The position numbers and the translations under genes are program-made. Positions 1-8,140 of a stretch of 64,000 bases of DNA are shown here, one piece after another. The first letter of the stretch is position 1; each line of letters begins with the position of its first letter. The notes under the pieces were generated by a model. The model saw only the letters and a program-made list of their open reading frames with translations, ran no database searches and was not told the DNA's origin. This stretch comes from Pseudomonas viridiflava (lineage in GTDB: Bacteria; Pseudomonadota; Gammaproteobacteria; Pseudomonadales; Pseudomonadaceae), in the NCBI RefSeq assembly GCF_900582625.1, contig NZ_UTIQ01000001.1, positions 62,001 to 126,000 on the forward strand, read 5' to 3'.

Positions 1-152
1 AGCACCAGCAAATCATCACCGCCCTGGAAAACGGCGATAACCAGCAGGCCGTAGCGGTGATGATCGAGCATCTCGATGAGCTGGAAGGGCAACTGGCGCT
101 TGAGCAAGGCGAGTCTGAAGAATTCAATCTCAAGCAAGCATTGAGCGACTAG
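1..152 (+). CDS. GntR/FCD-type transcriptional regulator, C-terminal fragment
   Basis: Only the last 50 codons are visible; the frame starts at base 3 and the gene begins outside the window. The tail is helical and rich in Glu, Gln and Leu (MIEHLDELEGQL), which resembles the last helix of the FCD ligand-binding domain of GntR regulators. Its stop overlaps the stop of the opposite-strand amidohydrolase in a shared CTAG. The convergent position beside an ABC import operon makes it a candidate regulator of that operon, whose start is preceded by a twin palindrome. The family call rests on a short tail and is an inference. Confidence 0.55.
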   Translation, partial: HQQIITALENGDNQQAVAVMIEHLDELEGQLALEQGESEEFNLKQALSD

Positions 153-1378
153 GCTGCCGGCTTCAGCAACTGGCCAGCCGGCCGGCTAAAGGTTTGTCGC
201 CCGCCTTTGAAGCCCATCAGCGGCGCGCTTATTTCGGCAATCACGGCGGCCGGCGAGTCGGCATCGAAGACGATAAAGTCCGCCTTGCAGCCCGGCACCA
301 GGCCGTACGCTTTCAAGCGCAGCAAACGTGCCGACTCACTGGAAATCCAGGCCAGGCATTGGCCCAGTTCGGCCTGCGTGCCCAGTTGCGTGACGTTGGC
401 AAACAGGTTCGCCTGGCGCACCAGCGACGCGTCGCCGTAGGGCGTAAACGGGTTGCCGATATTGTTGGTGGACAGCGAACAGGTCACGCCACAGGCGTGT
501 AACTGCGCCAATGGCGCCAACCCGCGCGGCTTGTTGTGAAAGGTGTCGCGGCCGGTGAGAAATAAATCGGTGCTGGGCAAGCACGTCACCTGCACGCCGA
601 CCTCGGCCAGGTGCAGGCCCAACTGCATCAGGTGCGCTTTGGGCAGCGCTGAGAGTTTAGTGGCGTGGCCGATGGTCACCCGCCCGCCCCAGCCGTGCAG
701 TGCGGTGCAGCGCGCCACTTCCAGGGCGGTCATGTTGTCGGGGTCGAGGTCGAAATCCAGGTGCAGGTCCAGGTCGCAGTCGTAGCGTGTGGCCAGTTCG
801 AACAGGCGCTGAATCTGGCCATCGGGGTTGCTGTCCATGTACGGGCAACCGCCCAGTACGCTGGCGCCGTTTTCCAGGGCCTGGCAGAGCAGCGCCTCGG
901 TGCCGGGGTTGTTAAGCAACCCTTCTTGGGGAAACACGCAAATCTCCAGGCCGATGGCCCAGGCGTAATCGGTTTGCAGACGGCGGATGGCGTTGAAGCC
1001 GATAAGGCCGATTTGCGGGTCCAGTTCCACATGGGTGCGCATGTGGGTGGTGCCTTGCAAAATGGCTTTTTCCAGCACCCGCGCGCCGCGCTGGTAAACG
1101 TCTTGCTCGGTAAATTCAGCCTTGGCCGCGCGGGTTTGCGCGACGGCTTCCACCAGCGTGCCTTCGGTTAATTGGCAGCGCTGCATGATGCAGGCCTTGT
1201 CCAGATGGATATGGGTTTCGATAAGACCGGGCAGCATCAGGCGCCCGTCCAGATCGAGGGTGTTCCAGTCGCGTGTAGCCGTGCTGAAGGCCTCGACGAA
1301 ATAACCGTCCTCGACCAACAGTTCGGTCAGCGCGCCCTCCTCGCCCAGCCTGGCATTGACGATTTTCAGCGCACTCAT
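149..1378 (-). CDS. Cytosine-deaminase-like amidohydrolase with atypical active site
   Basis: A 409-residue member of the metal-dependent amidohydrolase superfamily, closest in layout to cytosine deaminase (CodA). The HxH motif is HIHLDK (His56, His58), followed by DLHLD (His206) and GHAT (His238). Two residues conserved in CodA-type deaminases differ: the Glu three residues after the third His is Phe209, and the catalytic Asp of the G-T/S-D-N motif is Asn305 (STNNIGNPF). The start overlaps the stop of the upstream ABC fusion gene as ATGA, so the two are translationally coupled in one operon. The substrate is probably a cyclic amide or nucleobase-like compound brought in by the importer, but deamination itself is doubtful. 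No signal peptide is seen, so it should be cytoplasmic. Confidence 0.8.
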   Translation of the reverse strand: MSALKIVNARLGEEGALTELLVEDGYFVEAFSTATRDWNTLDLDGRLMLPGLIETHIHLDKACIMQRCQLTEGTLVEAVAQTRAAKAEFTEQDVYQRGARVLEKAILQGTTHMRTHVELDPQIGLIGFNAIRRLQTDYAWAIGLEICVFPQEGLLNNPGTEALLCQALENGASVLGGCPYMDSNPDGQIQRLFELATRYDCDLDLHLDFDLDPDNMTALEVARCTALHGWGGRVTIGHATKLSALPKAHLMQLGLHLAEVGVQVTCLPSTDLFLTGRDTFHNKPRGLAPLAQLHACGVTCSLSTNNIGNPFTPYGDASLVRQANLFANVTQLGTQAELGQCLAWISSESARLLRLKAYGLVPGCKADFIVFDADSPAAVIAEISAPLMGFKGGRQTFSRPAGQLLKPAA

Positions 1379-3867
1379 ACCGCCACCGCTTCGCCCAGGT
1401 ACGCGGCGGCAAGCTCCTTGTCGTCGCGCAGCTCGGCGGCACTCGCAGCTTTTACGATGCAGCCGGTTTCCAGCACATAGGCGCGGTCGGCCACTTGCAG
1501 CGCCAGGTTGGCCATTTGGTCGACCAGCAGAATGGTCACGCCTTCATCGCGCAGCGCAGCGAGCGCGTCGTACAGCTCGCCGATCATGGCGGGCGACAGG
1601 CCCAGCGAGGGTTCGTCGAGCAACAGAATCTTCGGCTTGGCCATCAAGCCTCGCCCTACCGCCACCATCTGCTGCTCGCCACCGGAAAGCAGCCCGGCGG
1701 GGTTATCGATACGGTCGCGCAGGCGGGGGAAGCGCGTGAGGATGGCCTCGATTTCCGCGTCGACATCAAACGCATCCGGACGCGAATAACCGCCCAGCAG
1801 CAAGTTATCGCGCACGCTCAAATACGGGAACACCTGACGGCCTTCAGGCACCAGGGCCAAGCCCCGCGCGGCGATATGGCTGGCGCTGGCTTGCTCGATA
1901 TTTTCGTCGTCCAGCAGCACGCTGCCGCCGCTCGCCCGATGCAGCCCGGCCAGGCACTGCAAAATGCTCGACTTGCCCGCGCCGTTTGCGCCAAGAATGG
2001 CCACCAGCTCGCCAGGATTGACCAGCAAATTGACCTTGTTCACCACTGGCGAGGCGCCGTAGTCGATCACCAGGTCTTTGACGTACAAGCGCGCGTCGCG
2101 GCTGCCATCCCAGGTGTGTGGCCGTGGCGTTGCCTGGTATTCGGTGCCGCCCAGGTACGCCGCAATTACCTGCGGATTTTGCCGAATGTCGGCCGGTGAA
2201 CCGCTGGCAATCGGCTTGCCCGCGTCGAGCACCAATAGGTGCTCAGACACCGACATCACCAACTGCATGTCGTGCTCAACCAACATCACGGTCAGGCCAA
2301 AATCGGCCAGCTTGCGCAGCAGCACGGCGAGCGCATCGGTGTCGGCGCGGCTCAGGCCTGCCGCCGGCTCGTCAAGCAACAGCACCAACGGCGCGGTGGC
2401 CAGCGCGCGGGCAATTTCCACGAGACGGCGGTCCACGTGGGGCAACTCATCAGCGGCAATATTCACCTCGCCGCGATAGCCCACCAAGGCCAGCAAGTCC
2501 ATGGCCAGGCTGCGCTGCTCGGCAGTGGGCAGGCTGAAGGCGAGCCCGAGCCGGCCTTTTTGCATGGCAACCAACACGTTGTCGAGCACCGACAATTCGC
2601 CAAACAGCAGCGTGGTTTGGTAGGTGCGTGCGATACCGGCGCGGGCGCTTTTCCACGCCGGCAAGCCCGCCAACGGCTGCTGCAAGTGGATCTCGCCGCT
2701 ATCAGGTGCGTAGAAGCCGCTGATCATGTTCAGCACCGTGGTTTTACCCGCGCCGTTAGGACCGATGATGCTGGTGATGCTGCCAGCCGCAGCGCGCAAG
2801 TTCACATGCTGCGCAGCCTGCACGCCACCGAAGCGGATGCCGATATCGATTACCTGCAAACCGGTCGCCGGACCGCGACTGCGCAAGTGCGCGGCGATGC
2901 GTTGTACGTTGATTTGGGTGGGCGGCAGCAGGCGGGTCGGTTTCAGCCAGCGCGCCGCAATGGCGCCGAGCAAACCGTTGGGGGCGATCCACAGCACCAG
3001 CAGCAACAGCGCCGAGAAAATCAGCAGCCGGTATTCGGCAAAGTTCGACAGCAGCTCCGGCACCAGCACGATCAACAGCGCGCCAATCAACGGCCCGAAC
3101 AGCATGCCGCTGCCACCGACAATCACCGCCAGCACAAACAGAATGGACTGCGAAAACGGGAACGACTCGGGGTTGATAAACATCAGCAGCGGCGCCAGCA
3201 AGCCGCCTGCCAAACCGGTGAAGGCCGCCGACAAGGCAAACGCCAAGGTCTTGCTCAATACCGGGTTAAAGCCCAGCGAACGCGCGGCGATCTCCGAAGC
3301 TTTCACCGCGCGCATGGCCATGCCCCAGCTGCTGCGGCTTACGCGGTGGTAGAACAACAGCGCGGCAATCATCAGGCCGCCCGCCAGCAAGGCCAGCAGC
3401 ACCATCGGATCAAGCCCGGCAAATTCCGGCATGGGAATGCCCATCAAGCCATTGGAGCCGCCCGTCACGCCGCGCCACTCAATCAGGCCGTGGTGCACCA
3501 CAAAGGCGAAGGCAATGGTGATCATCGCCAGGTACGGCCCGCTTACCCGCAACGCGGGGATTGCCAGCAGCGCGCCGATCAAACCGCTGACTAAACCGGC
3601 CACTGGCAACGCCAGCCACAGCGGCCAGCCAGCCAGGGTCAGCAGCGCCGACACGTAGGCGCCGATGGCATAGAAGGCGATATGACCAAAGGAAATCTGC
3701 CCGCTGAGGCCGATCAGAATATTCAGCCCAACGCCCACCACCGCCGCCAGGGCGCACAGGGTGAAAACCAGGAGCGAGTAGCTGTCCAGAGTAAACGCCA
3801 GCGCAACGCAGGCTGTGGCGAGCAAGCCGATAAATACCGGAGCGGCAAAGGTTTTGAATGCATTCAT
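1375..3867 (-). CDS. Fused LivM permease-LivG ATPase-LivF ATPase of a branched-chain-type ABC importer
   Basis: A single 830-residue protein holds three parts normally encoded by separate genes. Residues 1-310 are a LivM-type permease with about ten hydrophobic segments. Residues 335-575 are a LivG-like ATPase with Walker A GPNGAGKTT (369-377) and Walker B LLLDEPAAGLS. Residues 593-830 are a LivF-like ATPase with GANGAGKSS (626-634), signature LSGGEQQ (727-733) and DEPSLGLSP. In the first ATPase the signature position (475-479) reads LPHVD, where LivG proteins usually have L-x-Y-G-x. Starts and stops overlap by ATGA on both sides, so it is coupled to LivH upstream and the amidohydrolase downstream. 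It belongs to the HAAT importer family; the substrate is unknown and need not be an amino acid. Confidence 0.92.
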   Translation of the reverse strand: MNAFKTFAAPVFIGLLATACVALAFTLDSYSLLVFTLCALAAVVGVGLNILIGLSGQISFGHIAFYAIGAYVSALLTLAGWPLWLALPVAGLVSGLIGALLAIPALRVSGPYLAMITIAFAFVVHHGLIEWRGVTGGSNGLMGIPMPEFAGLDPMVLLALLAGGLMIAALLFYHRVSRSSWGMAMRAVKASEIAARSLGFNPVLSKTLAFALSAAFTGLAGGLLAPLLMFINPESFPFSQSILFVLAVIVGGSGMLFGPLIGALLIVLVPELLSNFAEYRLLIFSALLLLVLWIAPNGLLGAIAARWLKPTRLLPPTQINVQRIAAHLRSRGPATGLQVIDIGIRFGGVQAAQHVNLRAAAGSITSIIGPNGAGKTTVLNMISGFYAPDSGEIHLQQPLAGLPAWKSARAGIARTYQTTLLFGELSVLDNVLVAMQKGRLGLAFSLPTAEQRSLAMDLLALVGYRGEVNIAADELPHVDRRLVEIARALATAPLVLLLDEPAAGLSRADTDALAVLLRKLADFGLTVMLVEHDMQLVMSVSEHLLVLDAGKPIASGSPADIRQNPQVIAAYLGGTEYQATPRPHTWDGSRDARLYVKDLVIDYGASPVVNKVNLLVNPGELVAILGANGAGKSSILQCLAGLHRASGGSVLLDDENIEQASASHIAARGLALVPEGRQVFPYLSVRDNLLLGGYSRPDAFDVDAEIEAILTRFPRLRDRIDNPAGLLSGGEQQMVAVGRGLMAKPKILLLDEPSLGLSPAMIGELYDALAALRDEGVTILLVDQMANLALQVADRAYVLETGCIVKAASAAELRDDKELAAAYLGEAVAV

Positions 3868-4733
3868 ACTTTCACCAGTGCCTGGCTGCCGAACAGACCG
3901 TTAGGGCGCGTCGCCAGCGCGAGAATAACCAAGGCAAAGGTCACGATCTGGGTAAATGCCGAGCCGAAATACAACGTGATCAACGCCTCGGCCAAACCGA
4001 ACAACAAGCCAGCGGCAAACACCCCGCCCGCACTGGTAATGCCGCCAAGAATCGCCACCGCGAAGGCCTTCAGGCCAAACAACATGCCCATCTCCGCGCT
4101 CACGCTAAACAGCGGCGCAATGAGCAAACCGGCCACCGCCGCGAACACCGTCGACACCGCAAAGGCAATCGCCACCACCCGGTTCACGTTGATGCCCATC
4201 AGCATGGCTGCACGGGGATTTTGCACGCAGGCCTCCAGCACTTTGCCCAGGCGCGTGTAACGGCGCACCAGGTATAGCGCCAGGGCGATCGCTGCACCGG
4301 CCAGCGGAATCAGCAACTGCTGGGCACCGACGCTGCTGCCGAATATTTCTATATTGAGGTGCACCAGGCTGCTTTCGAATTGCCGGGGTTCTTTGCCGAA
4401 GGTAAACAGCGCCAGGTTGTCCACCAGAATGCCGGCCGCCACCGTCGCCATCAGCCAGGCCTGCGAACCGCGGCTATGAAACGGCCGCACCAGGCAGCGC
4501 TCAATCACCAGCCCGTAGAGGGCGCACAGGCTCAGGGTCAACGGCAGTGCCAGCCACAACGACCAACCCCAGTTGATGCAGAAGGTGTAACCCAGCACCG
4601 CGCCAACCATCATTGCGCTGCCCTGGGCAAAGTTGACGGTGCGCGAAACCACGTACGTGAGGTGAAACCCCAACGCCAGTAACGCGTACATGCTGCCCAG
4701 GCCGAGGCCGGAAATAATGGCGGCGGTGAACAT
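3864..4733 (-). CDS. LivH-type ABC permease
   Basis: A 289-residue inner-membrane permease of the branched-chain amino acid (HAAT) importer family. It starts with the typical GLGLGSMYALLALGFHLTY segment, has about eight hydrophobic helices, and carries the LivH-like loop LEACVQNPRAAMLMGINVNRV that contacts the ATPase. It lies 3 bp after the binding-protein gene and overlaps the permease-ATPase fusion by ATGA. It would pair with the LivM part of the fusion to form the membrane channel. Confidence 0.92.
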   Translation of the reverse strand: MFTAAIISGLGLGSMYALLALGFHLTYVVSRTVNFAQGSAMMVGAVLGYTFCINWGWSLWLALPLTLSLCALYGLVIERCLVRPFHSRGSQAWLMATVAAGILVDNLALFTFGKEPRQFESSLVHLNIEIFGSSVGAQQLLIPLAGAAIALALYLVRRYTRLGKVLEACVQNPRAAMLMGINVNRVVAIAFAVSTVFAAVAGLLIAPLFSVSAEMGMLFGLKAFAVAILGGITSAGGVFAAGLLFGLAEALITLYFGSAFTQIVTFALVILALATRPNGLFGSQALVKV

Positions 4734-4736
4734 GGC

Positions 4737-5930
4737 TTACTCCTTGGGCGCCAGCGGTACGATCTGGCCGTCAACGAAGTGGGTAAACAGGTAGTCCTGC
4801 GGCCCCAGTGCGTCGTGTTTGCTGGCGCTGAACGGCTGCTGGTAATGCTTGATCAGCCCGTCGTATTCACCGATGGCGTAGAAGCCGTCGCGCACCGCTT
4901 TGCCCTCGGTGCTGCCGGCCTTGGCGATGGCCAGTGCGGTGAGGTGCAAGGCGTCGTAGGCATTGGCGATTCCCACCGCAGGGGTAACGTCGGCCAGGGT
5001 TTTGATTTGCGGGTAGGCGGTTTTTAGCGCGGCCAGCAGCGCGTCGCCTTTGGGGCTGTTGTGCTCGGTGAACACGTAGGTCTGAATGAAATGCACGCGT
5101 GAGGCGTTCGGCCCTGCCAGTTCACCAAAACGACCGCCCGCCGGGCCCCAGTGCGACACCACCGGCACGTCCCAGCCCATGCGATCCAGCGACTTGACCA
5201 CCTGCGCCGACGGGCCGACGTTGCCGACCATCAACAAGGTGTCGGCGCCTGCGTTTTTCAGGCGCGTGAGTTGCGGCACCACGTCCAGGTCGCTGTCTTG
5301 AATGCGCTCGACACCGGCATTGGCCAGCCCGCGCTTCTCCAGCGCGCGCTTGAAGCCCGCTTCGTTGGATTCGCCCCAGGGATTGTTGATGAGGATCATG
5401 CCGGGCTTTTTCATGCCGTTGTCCACGCCGTACTTCACCAGCGCTTCGTCCACCAACTCGTCGACGGCCGATACGCGGAACACGTAGTTATCCGCCGCGC
5501 CGTTCTCGGTGATTTTCGTCCCCGCTGCCCAGATGCCCATAAACGGGACTTTCAACTGATTGGCCAGGGGCACGATGGCCAGCGATACCGGCGTATCCAG
5601 CCCGCCAAACAGCACCGTAACCTTCTCGCGCTGCACCAATTCGCGCGCCGCCAGCATGCCTTTGGACGGGTTGCTTTCATCGTCGCGGCGCACCAGCTCC
5701 AGTTGGCGACCGAGCACGCCGCCATTGGCGTTCACTTCGTTGATCGCCATGGTCAGGCCACGGGTCAGTGCTTCACCGGATTTGGCCGATTGCCCGGACA
5801 GGGCCGCAACCAGACCGACTTTGATAGGCGGCTCAGCGGCATAAGCGCCGCCGAGTACTGCCACGTTGAGCGAGACGACTGCTGCTACAGGACGTAGCAG
5901 ACGTTGCAGCTGTGGAAATCGAACGGCCAT
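4737..5930 (-). CDS. ABC transporter substrate-binding protein, HAAT/LivJ family
   Basis: A periplasmic binding protein of 397 residues. The ATG at 5930 is preferred over upstream in-frame starts because AGGAG lies about 7 nt before it and because it gives a clean signal peptide (hydrophobic core VAAVVSLNVAVLGGA, cleavage near AYA-AEPP). The mature part opens with IKVGLVAALSGQSAKSGEALTRG, the classic type I periplasmic fold of Leu/Ile/Val and amide-binding proteins. It is the first gene of the minus-strand import operon. The ligand cannot be read from sequence; the neighbouring amidohydrolase suggests an amide, urea-like or nucleobase-like compound. Confidence 0.92.
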   Translation of the reverse strand: MAVRFPQLQRLLRPVAAVVSLNVAVLGGAYAAEPPIKVGLVAALSGQSAKSGEALTRGLTMAINEVNANGGVLGRQLELVRRDDESNPSKGMLAARELVQREKVTVLFGGLDTPVSLAIVPLANQLKVPFMGIWAAGTKITENGAADNYVFRVSAVDELVDEALVKYGVDNGMKKPGMILINNPWGESNEAGFKRALEKRGLANAGVERIQDSDLDVVPQLTRLKNAGADTLLMVGNVGPSAQVVKSLDRMGWDVPVVSHWGPAGGRFGELAGPNASRVHFIQTYVFTEHNSPKGDALLAALKTAYPQIKTLADVTPAVGIANAYDALHLTALAIAKAGSTEGKAVRDGFYAIGEYDGLIKHYQQPFSASKHDALGPQDYLFTHFVDGQIVPLAPKE

Positions 5931-5944
5931 CGTTTTTCTCCTGA

Positions 5945-5975
5945 TTGCTAGCATTTGCATATTTATTGCTAGCAA
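5945..5975. promoter_or_regulatory. Twin TTGCTAGCA palindromes upstream of the ABC import operon
   Basis: TTGCTAGCA (5945-5953) and TTGCTAGCAA (5966-5975) are symmetric about GCTAGC, and their centres are 21 bp apart, two helical turns. They sit 15-45 bp before the binding-protein start. Two phased copies of a short palindrome suit a dimeric repressor such as the GntR/FCD protein whose tail begins the window; that link is an inference. Confidence 0.5.
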
Positions 5976-6107
5976 GTACGATGCCAGTCGCCGCGCCGCG
6001 CTACACCGCGGCTTGCGCACAAGCACTTGTCTGTTTTGGCACTTAAATCAGGCAGGCTGCACCATGCGGAGGCGTTCTCAACGTTCTTGAATCAGGAGTC
6101 AATCGCT

Positions 6108-6506
6108 ATGCCGGACCTTAACGAAGCGGTACAGATTGTTAGCAATTTCCTCGAAGCCTCCATGGCGCCCGACCCGGTAAAAGCGGCGACCTTTATGAGC
6201 GACGACGTGAAAATCACCTTCACCGGCGGGCGCGCGATGGCCTCGCCCCAAGCCATCACAGCCTTTAATGGCAGCCGCTATGCCTGGGTCAAAAAAGCCT
6301 TGGGCAACTTCGACTGGATGGACCGGGGCGATCACACCGTGGTGTATTCCAACGGCACGCTGTTCGGCCAATGGCCCGACGGCAGCAGCTTTTCCGGCAA
6401 CCGTTATCTAGACCGCTTCGAAGTACGTGACGGCAAAATCACCCACATGGACGTTTGGAACGACAGCGCCGAATGGCTGCTGACGCCGCAGATTGCCAAG
6501 GCGTAA
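6108..6506 (+). CDS. SnoaL-like / NTF2-like protein
   Basis: A 132-residue protein of the NTF2-like (SnoaL) fold, recognised by the opening helix EAVQIVSNFLEASMAPDPVKAATFMSDDV and the closing strand pair YLDRFEVRDGKITHMDVWND. The start at 6108 has CAGGAG 8 nt upstream; an earlier in-frame ATG at 6027 lacks a site. It is transcribed divergently from the ABC operon. Members are small cone-shaped proteins that isomerise or bind small hydrophobic molecules; no specific reaction can be assigned. Confidence 0.8.
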   Translation: MPDLNEAVQIVSNFLEASMAPDPVKAATFMSDDVKITFTGGRAMASPQAITAFNGSRYAWVKKALGNFDWMDRGDHTVVYSNGTLFGQWPDGSSFSGNRYLDRFEVRDGKITHMDVWNDSAEWLLTPQIAKA

Positions 6507-6550
6507 GGCGGCGTTATTAGCGATTGGATGACAAATCAATCGCGGCCAAA

Positions 6551-6599
6551 GCCGCTCCAACAGGGCCTGCGCCGCCCAGCACTGCCCTGTTGGAGCGGC
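6551..6599. repeat. REP-type hairpin, 16-bp perfect stem
   Basis: GCCGCTCCAACAGGGC (6551-6566) and its exact reverse complement (6584-6599) flank a 17-nt loop. The arms resemble Pseudomonas REP sequence (a GCCGCTCCAACAG variant). There is no T-run, so it is more likely a REP doublet than a Rho-independent terminator, though it lies between two same-strand genes and could stabilise the upstream mRNA. Confidence 0.75.
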
Positions 6600-6688
6600 T
6601 TCAACCGCCATGCTCGTTGCTCACTCAAGCCGATCACCGTGCAGCCGATACGGTCTTCAGAACCACGTTAAAAAGGAAGCTCAACGTG

Positions 6689-7615
6689 ATGGACCGAGGC
6701 ATTCGTAGCGCGGGATTCCAGCAGCTGGAAAACCGTTTTTACACGCGCTTGCTAAGCAAAGCGCCAGACCCGAACGCGAGCAAAATCGCGCCGGTGCCCG
6801 AGAACAAAATGCCTACGGTGGGCATTACCTTGTCCATTGGCACCATGCCAAAGGTGGACCCCTACTCCGACGAACCTAAACGGCTTGATGGCTGGCGCTC
6901 CAAGCCGCTGCCGGCCGAATTGCTGGCCTCGGTTAACCAGCAGATTCTGGCCGAAGGCAAAGACGCCGAGGTGTTCAAAGAGAAGCCCGCCAGTGAAGAC
7001 CCAACGCGTCTGGCGCTCGTCGAGCAGGCCAACCAGTTCCTTCTGGACAAAGCCGACAACCCCTTCTCTGGGCTGAGTCGGGAAACCTTGTCGACCATCA
7101 GTTACGACGACACCGGCACCTACACCACCAGCGAAATCGCCGCCGCCATGCGTGAAATGAACGCCGGCGACTCGCGTTTCTGGGACGAAACCTACAAGCG
7201 CATCAACGAAGCCGAAATCAAGAACGATAACGACAACGACACCAAACCGATGATGCTCAAAGCCCAGCTCAAACTGCTGACGGGCATGAGCGAGGCCGAA
7301 AAATCCACGCTCGACTACACCACTTCGTCACTGACCATCGAGCTGGCCGATTGGGAAAAGGCAGGCTTCAAGACGCCCGACGCCGTCGACTATCCCCAGC
7401 TGGAAGAGCCCGAAGCCAGGGTGCTGGCCGCCACCACCGACAAAGAAGGCAAGGCCATCTGGAAGCAGTACGCGGTGAAGCTGCTCAGCGCCGACACCAC
7501 CAAGCTGTCGCTGCTTAACGAGGTGGCCAAGGACGATGCCGCCGCTCCGCCAGCCGCCGGTGCCACCGCCAAAGGCGAGTGGCTTCAGGTGTACGCGCAG
7601 ATCGATAAGTTTTAA
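6689..7615 (+). CDS. Unknown acidic protein with a Pseudomonas-type LSRE...YDDTGTYT segment
   Basis: No known function is recognised. The protein has 308 residues if translation starts at the ATG at 6689 (AAGGAAG about 10 nt upstream; a GTG one codon earlier is possible). It is hydrophilic with no signal peptide or membrane segment. The middle contains GLSRETLSTISYDDTGTYTTSEIAAAMREM, a pattern I associate with uncharacterised Pseudomonas proteins, followed by an Asn/Asp-rich stretch (NDNDND) and an Ala-rich segment near the end. A cytoplasmic or exported structural role cannot be decided. It follows a REP hairpin and precedes the yiaW-like operon on the same strand. Confidence 0.75.
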   Translation: MDRGIRSAGFQQLENRFYTRLLSKAPDPNASKIAPVPENKMPTVGITLSIGTMPKVDPYSDEPKRLDGWRSKPLPAELLASVNQQILAEGKDAEVFKEKPASEDPTRLALVEQANQFLLDKADNPFSGLSRETLSTISYDDTGTYTTSEIAAAMREMNAGDSRFWDETYKRINEAEIKNDNDNDTKPMMLKAQLKLLTGMSEAEKSTLDYTTSSLTIELADWEKAGFKTPDAVDYPQLEEPEARVLAATTDKEGKAIWKQYAVKLLSADTTKLSLLNEVAKDDAAAPPAAGATAKGEWLQVYAQIDKF

Positions 7616-7733
7616 GCCTGCGGCGGGTCACAGACGGGCGTTAACAAATAAATCGGCCCAGCCGGCAAAAATGAAACGCTCGTCCATACTCAGCCAGCAT
7701 TGGTCCTACAAGGGACGGGGCTGGAGGCTGCGT

Positions 7734-8138
7734 ATGCTTGATTACATCGCATTGGGAATTCTGTTTTTTGCGGGCTTGGTGTTGTTTTACGGAATTATCG
7801 TGATGCACGACATTCCGTACGAAATCGCCGTACACCGTAACCACCCGCACCAGGACGCCATTCATGCAGCAGGTTGGGTCAGCCTGTTTACCCTGCATGC
7901 GCTTTGGCCGTTTTTATGGATCTGGGCCATGTTGTACCGCAGCGACCGCGGTTGGGGTTTCAACCCTGCAACCGGTGCCGCGCTGCCCTCGTCCGACTTG
8001 GAATTGCAACTGAGCGAACTGCGCGAACGCATCGAGCGGCTCGAGCGGCTCGAGCGCGACGCGGCTGAACCTGAGCCGCCGCAGGTGGAGGTTCCTACTC
8101 CTACACCGGCCCAAGCTGCCATCGACAAGGACGTTTAG
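7734..8138 (+). CDS. yiaW: DUF3302 inner-membrane protein (YiaW-like)
   Basis: A 134-residue protein with two hydrophobic segments (residues 3-24 and about 43-64) separated by a His-rich loop (EIAVHRNHPHQDAIHAAGW), which matches the DUF3302/YiaW family. A charged coiled tail (LRERIERLERLERD) and a Pro-rich end follow. The start at 7734 has GGAGG 6 nt upstream; an ATG at 7671 is possible but adds no family residues. It ends 2 bp before a YiaV-like fusion protein, the same pair as E. coli yiaW-yiaV, implying a shared inner-membrane export or envelope function. Confidence 0.85.
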   Translation: MLDYIALGILFFAGLVLFYGIIVMHDIPYEIAVHRNHPHQDAIHAAGWVSLFTLHALWPFLWIWAMLYRSDRGWGFNPATGAALPSSDLELQLSELRERIERLERLERDAAEPEPPQVEVPTPTPAQAAIDKDV

Positions 8139-8140
8139 CC

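Noticed and set aside
2239..3594. A 451-codon open frame on the plus strand, antisense to the ABC fusion gene
   Set aside because: GC-rich codon bias on the real gene opens long antisense frames; its translation is Gln/Arg/His-rich low-complexity sequence with no family motif.
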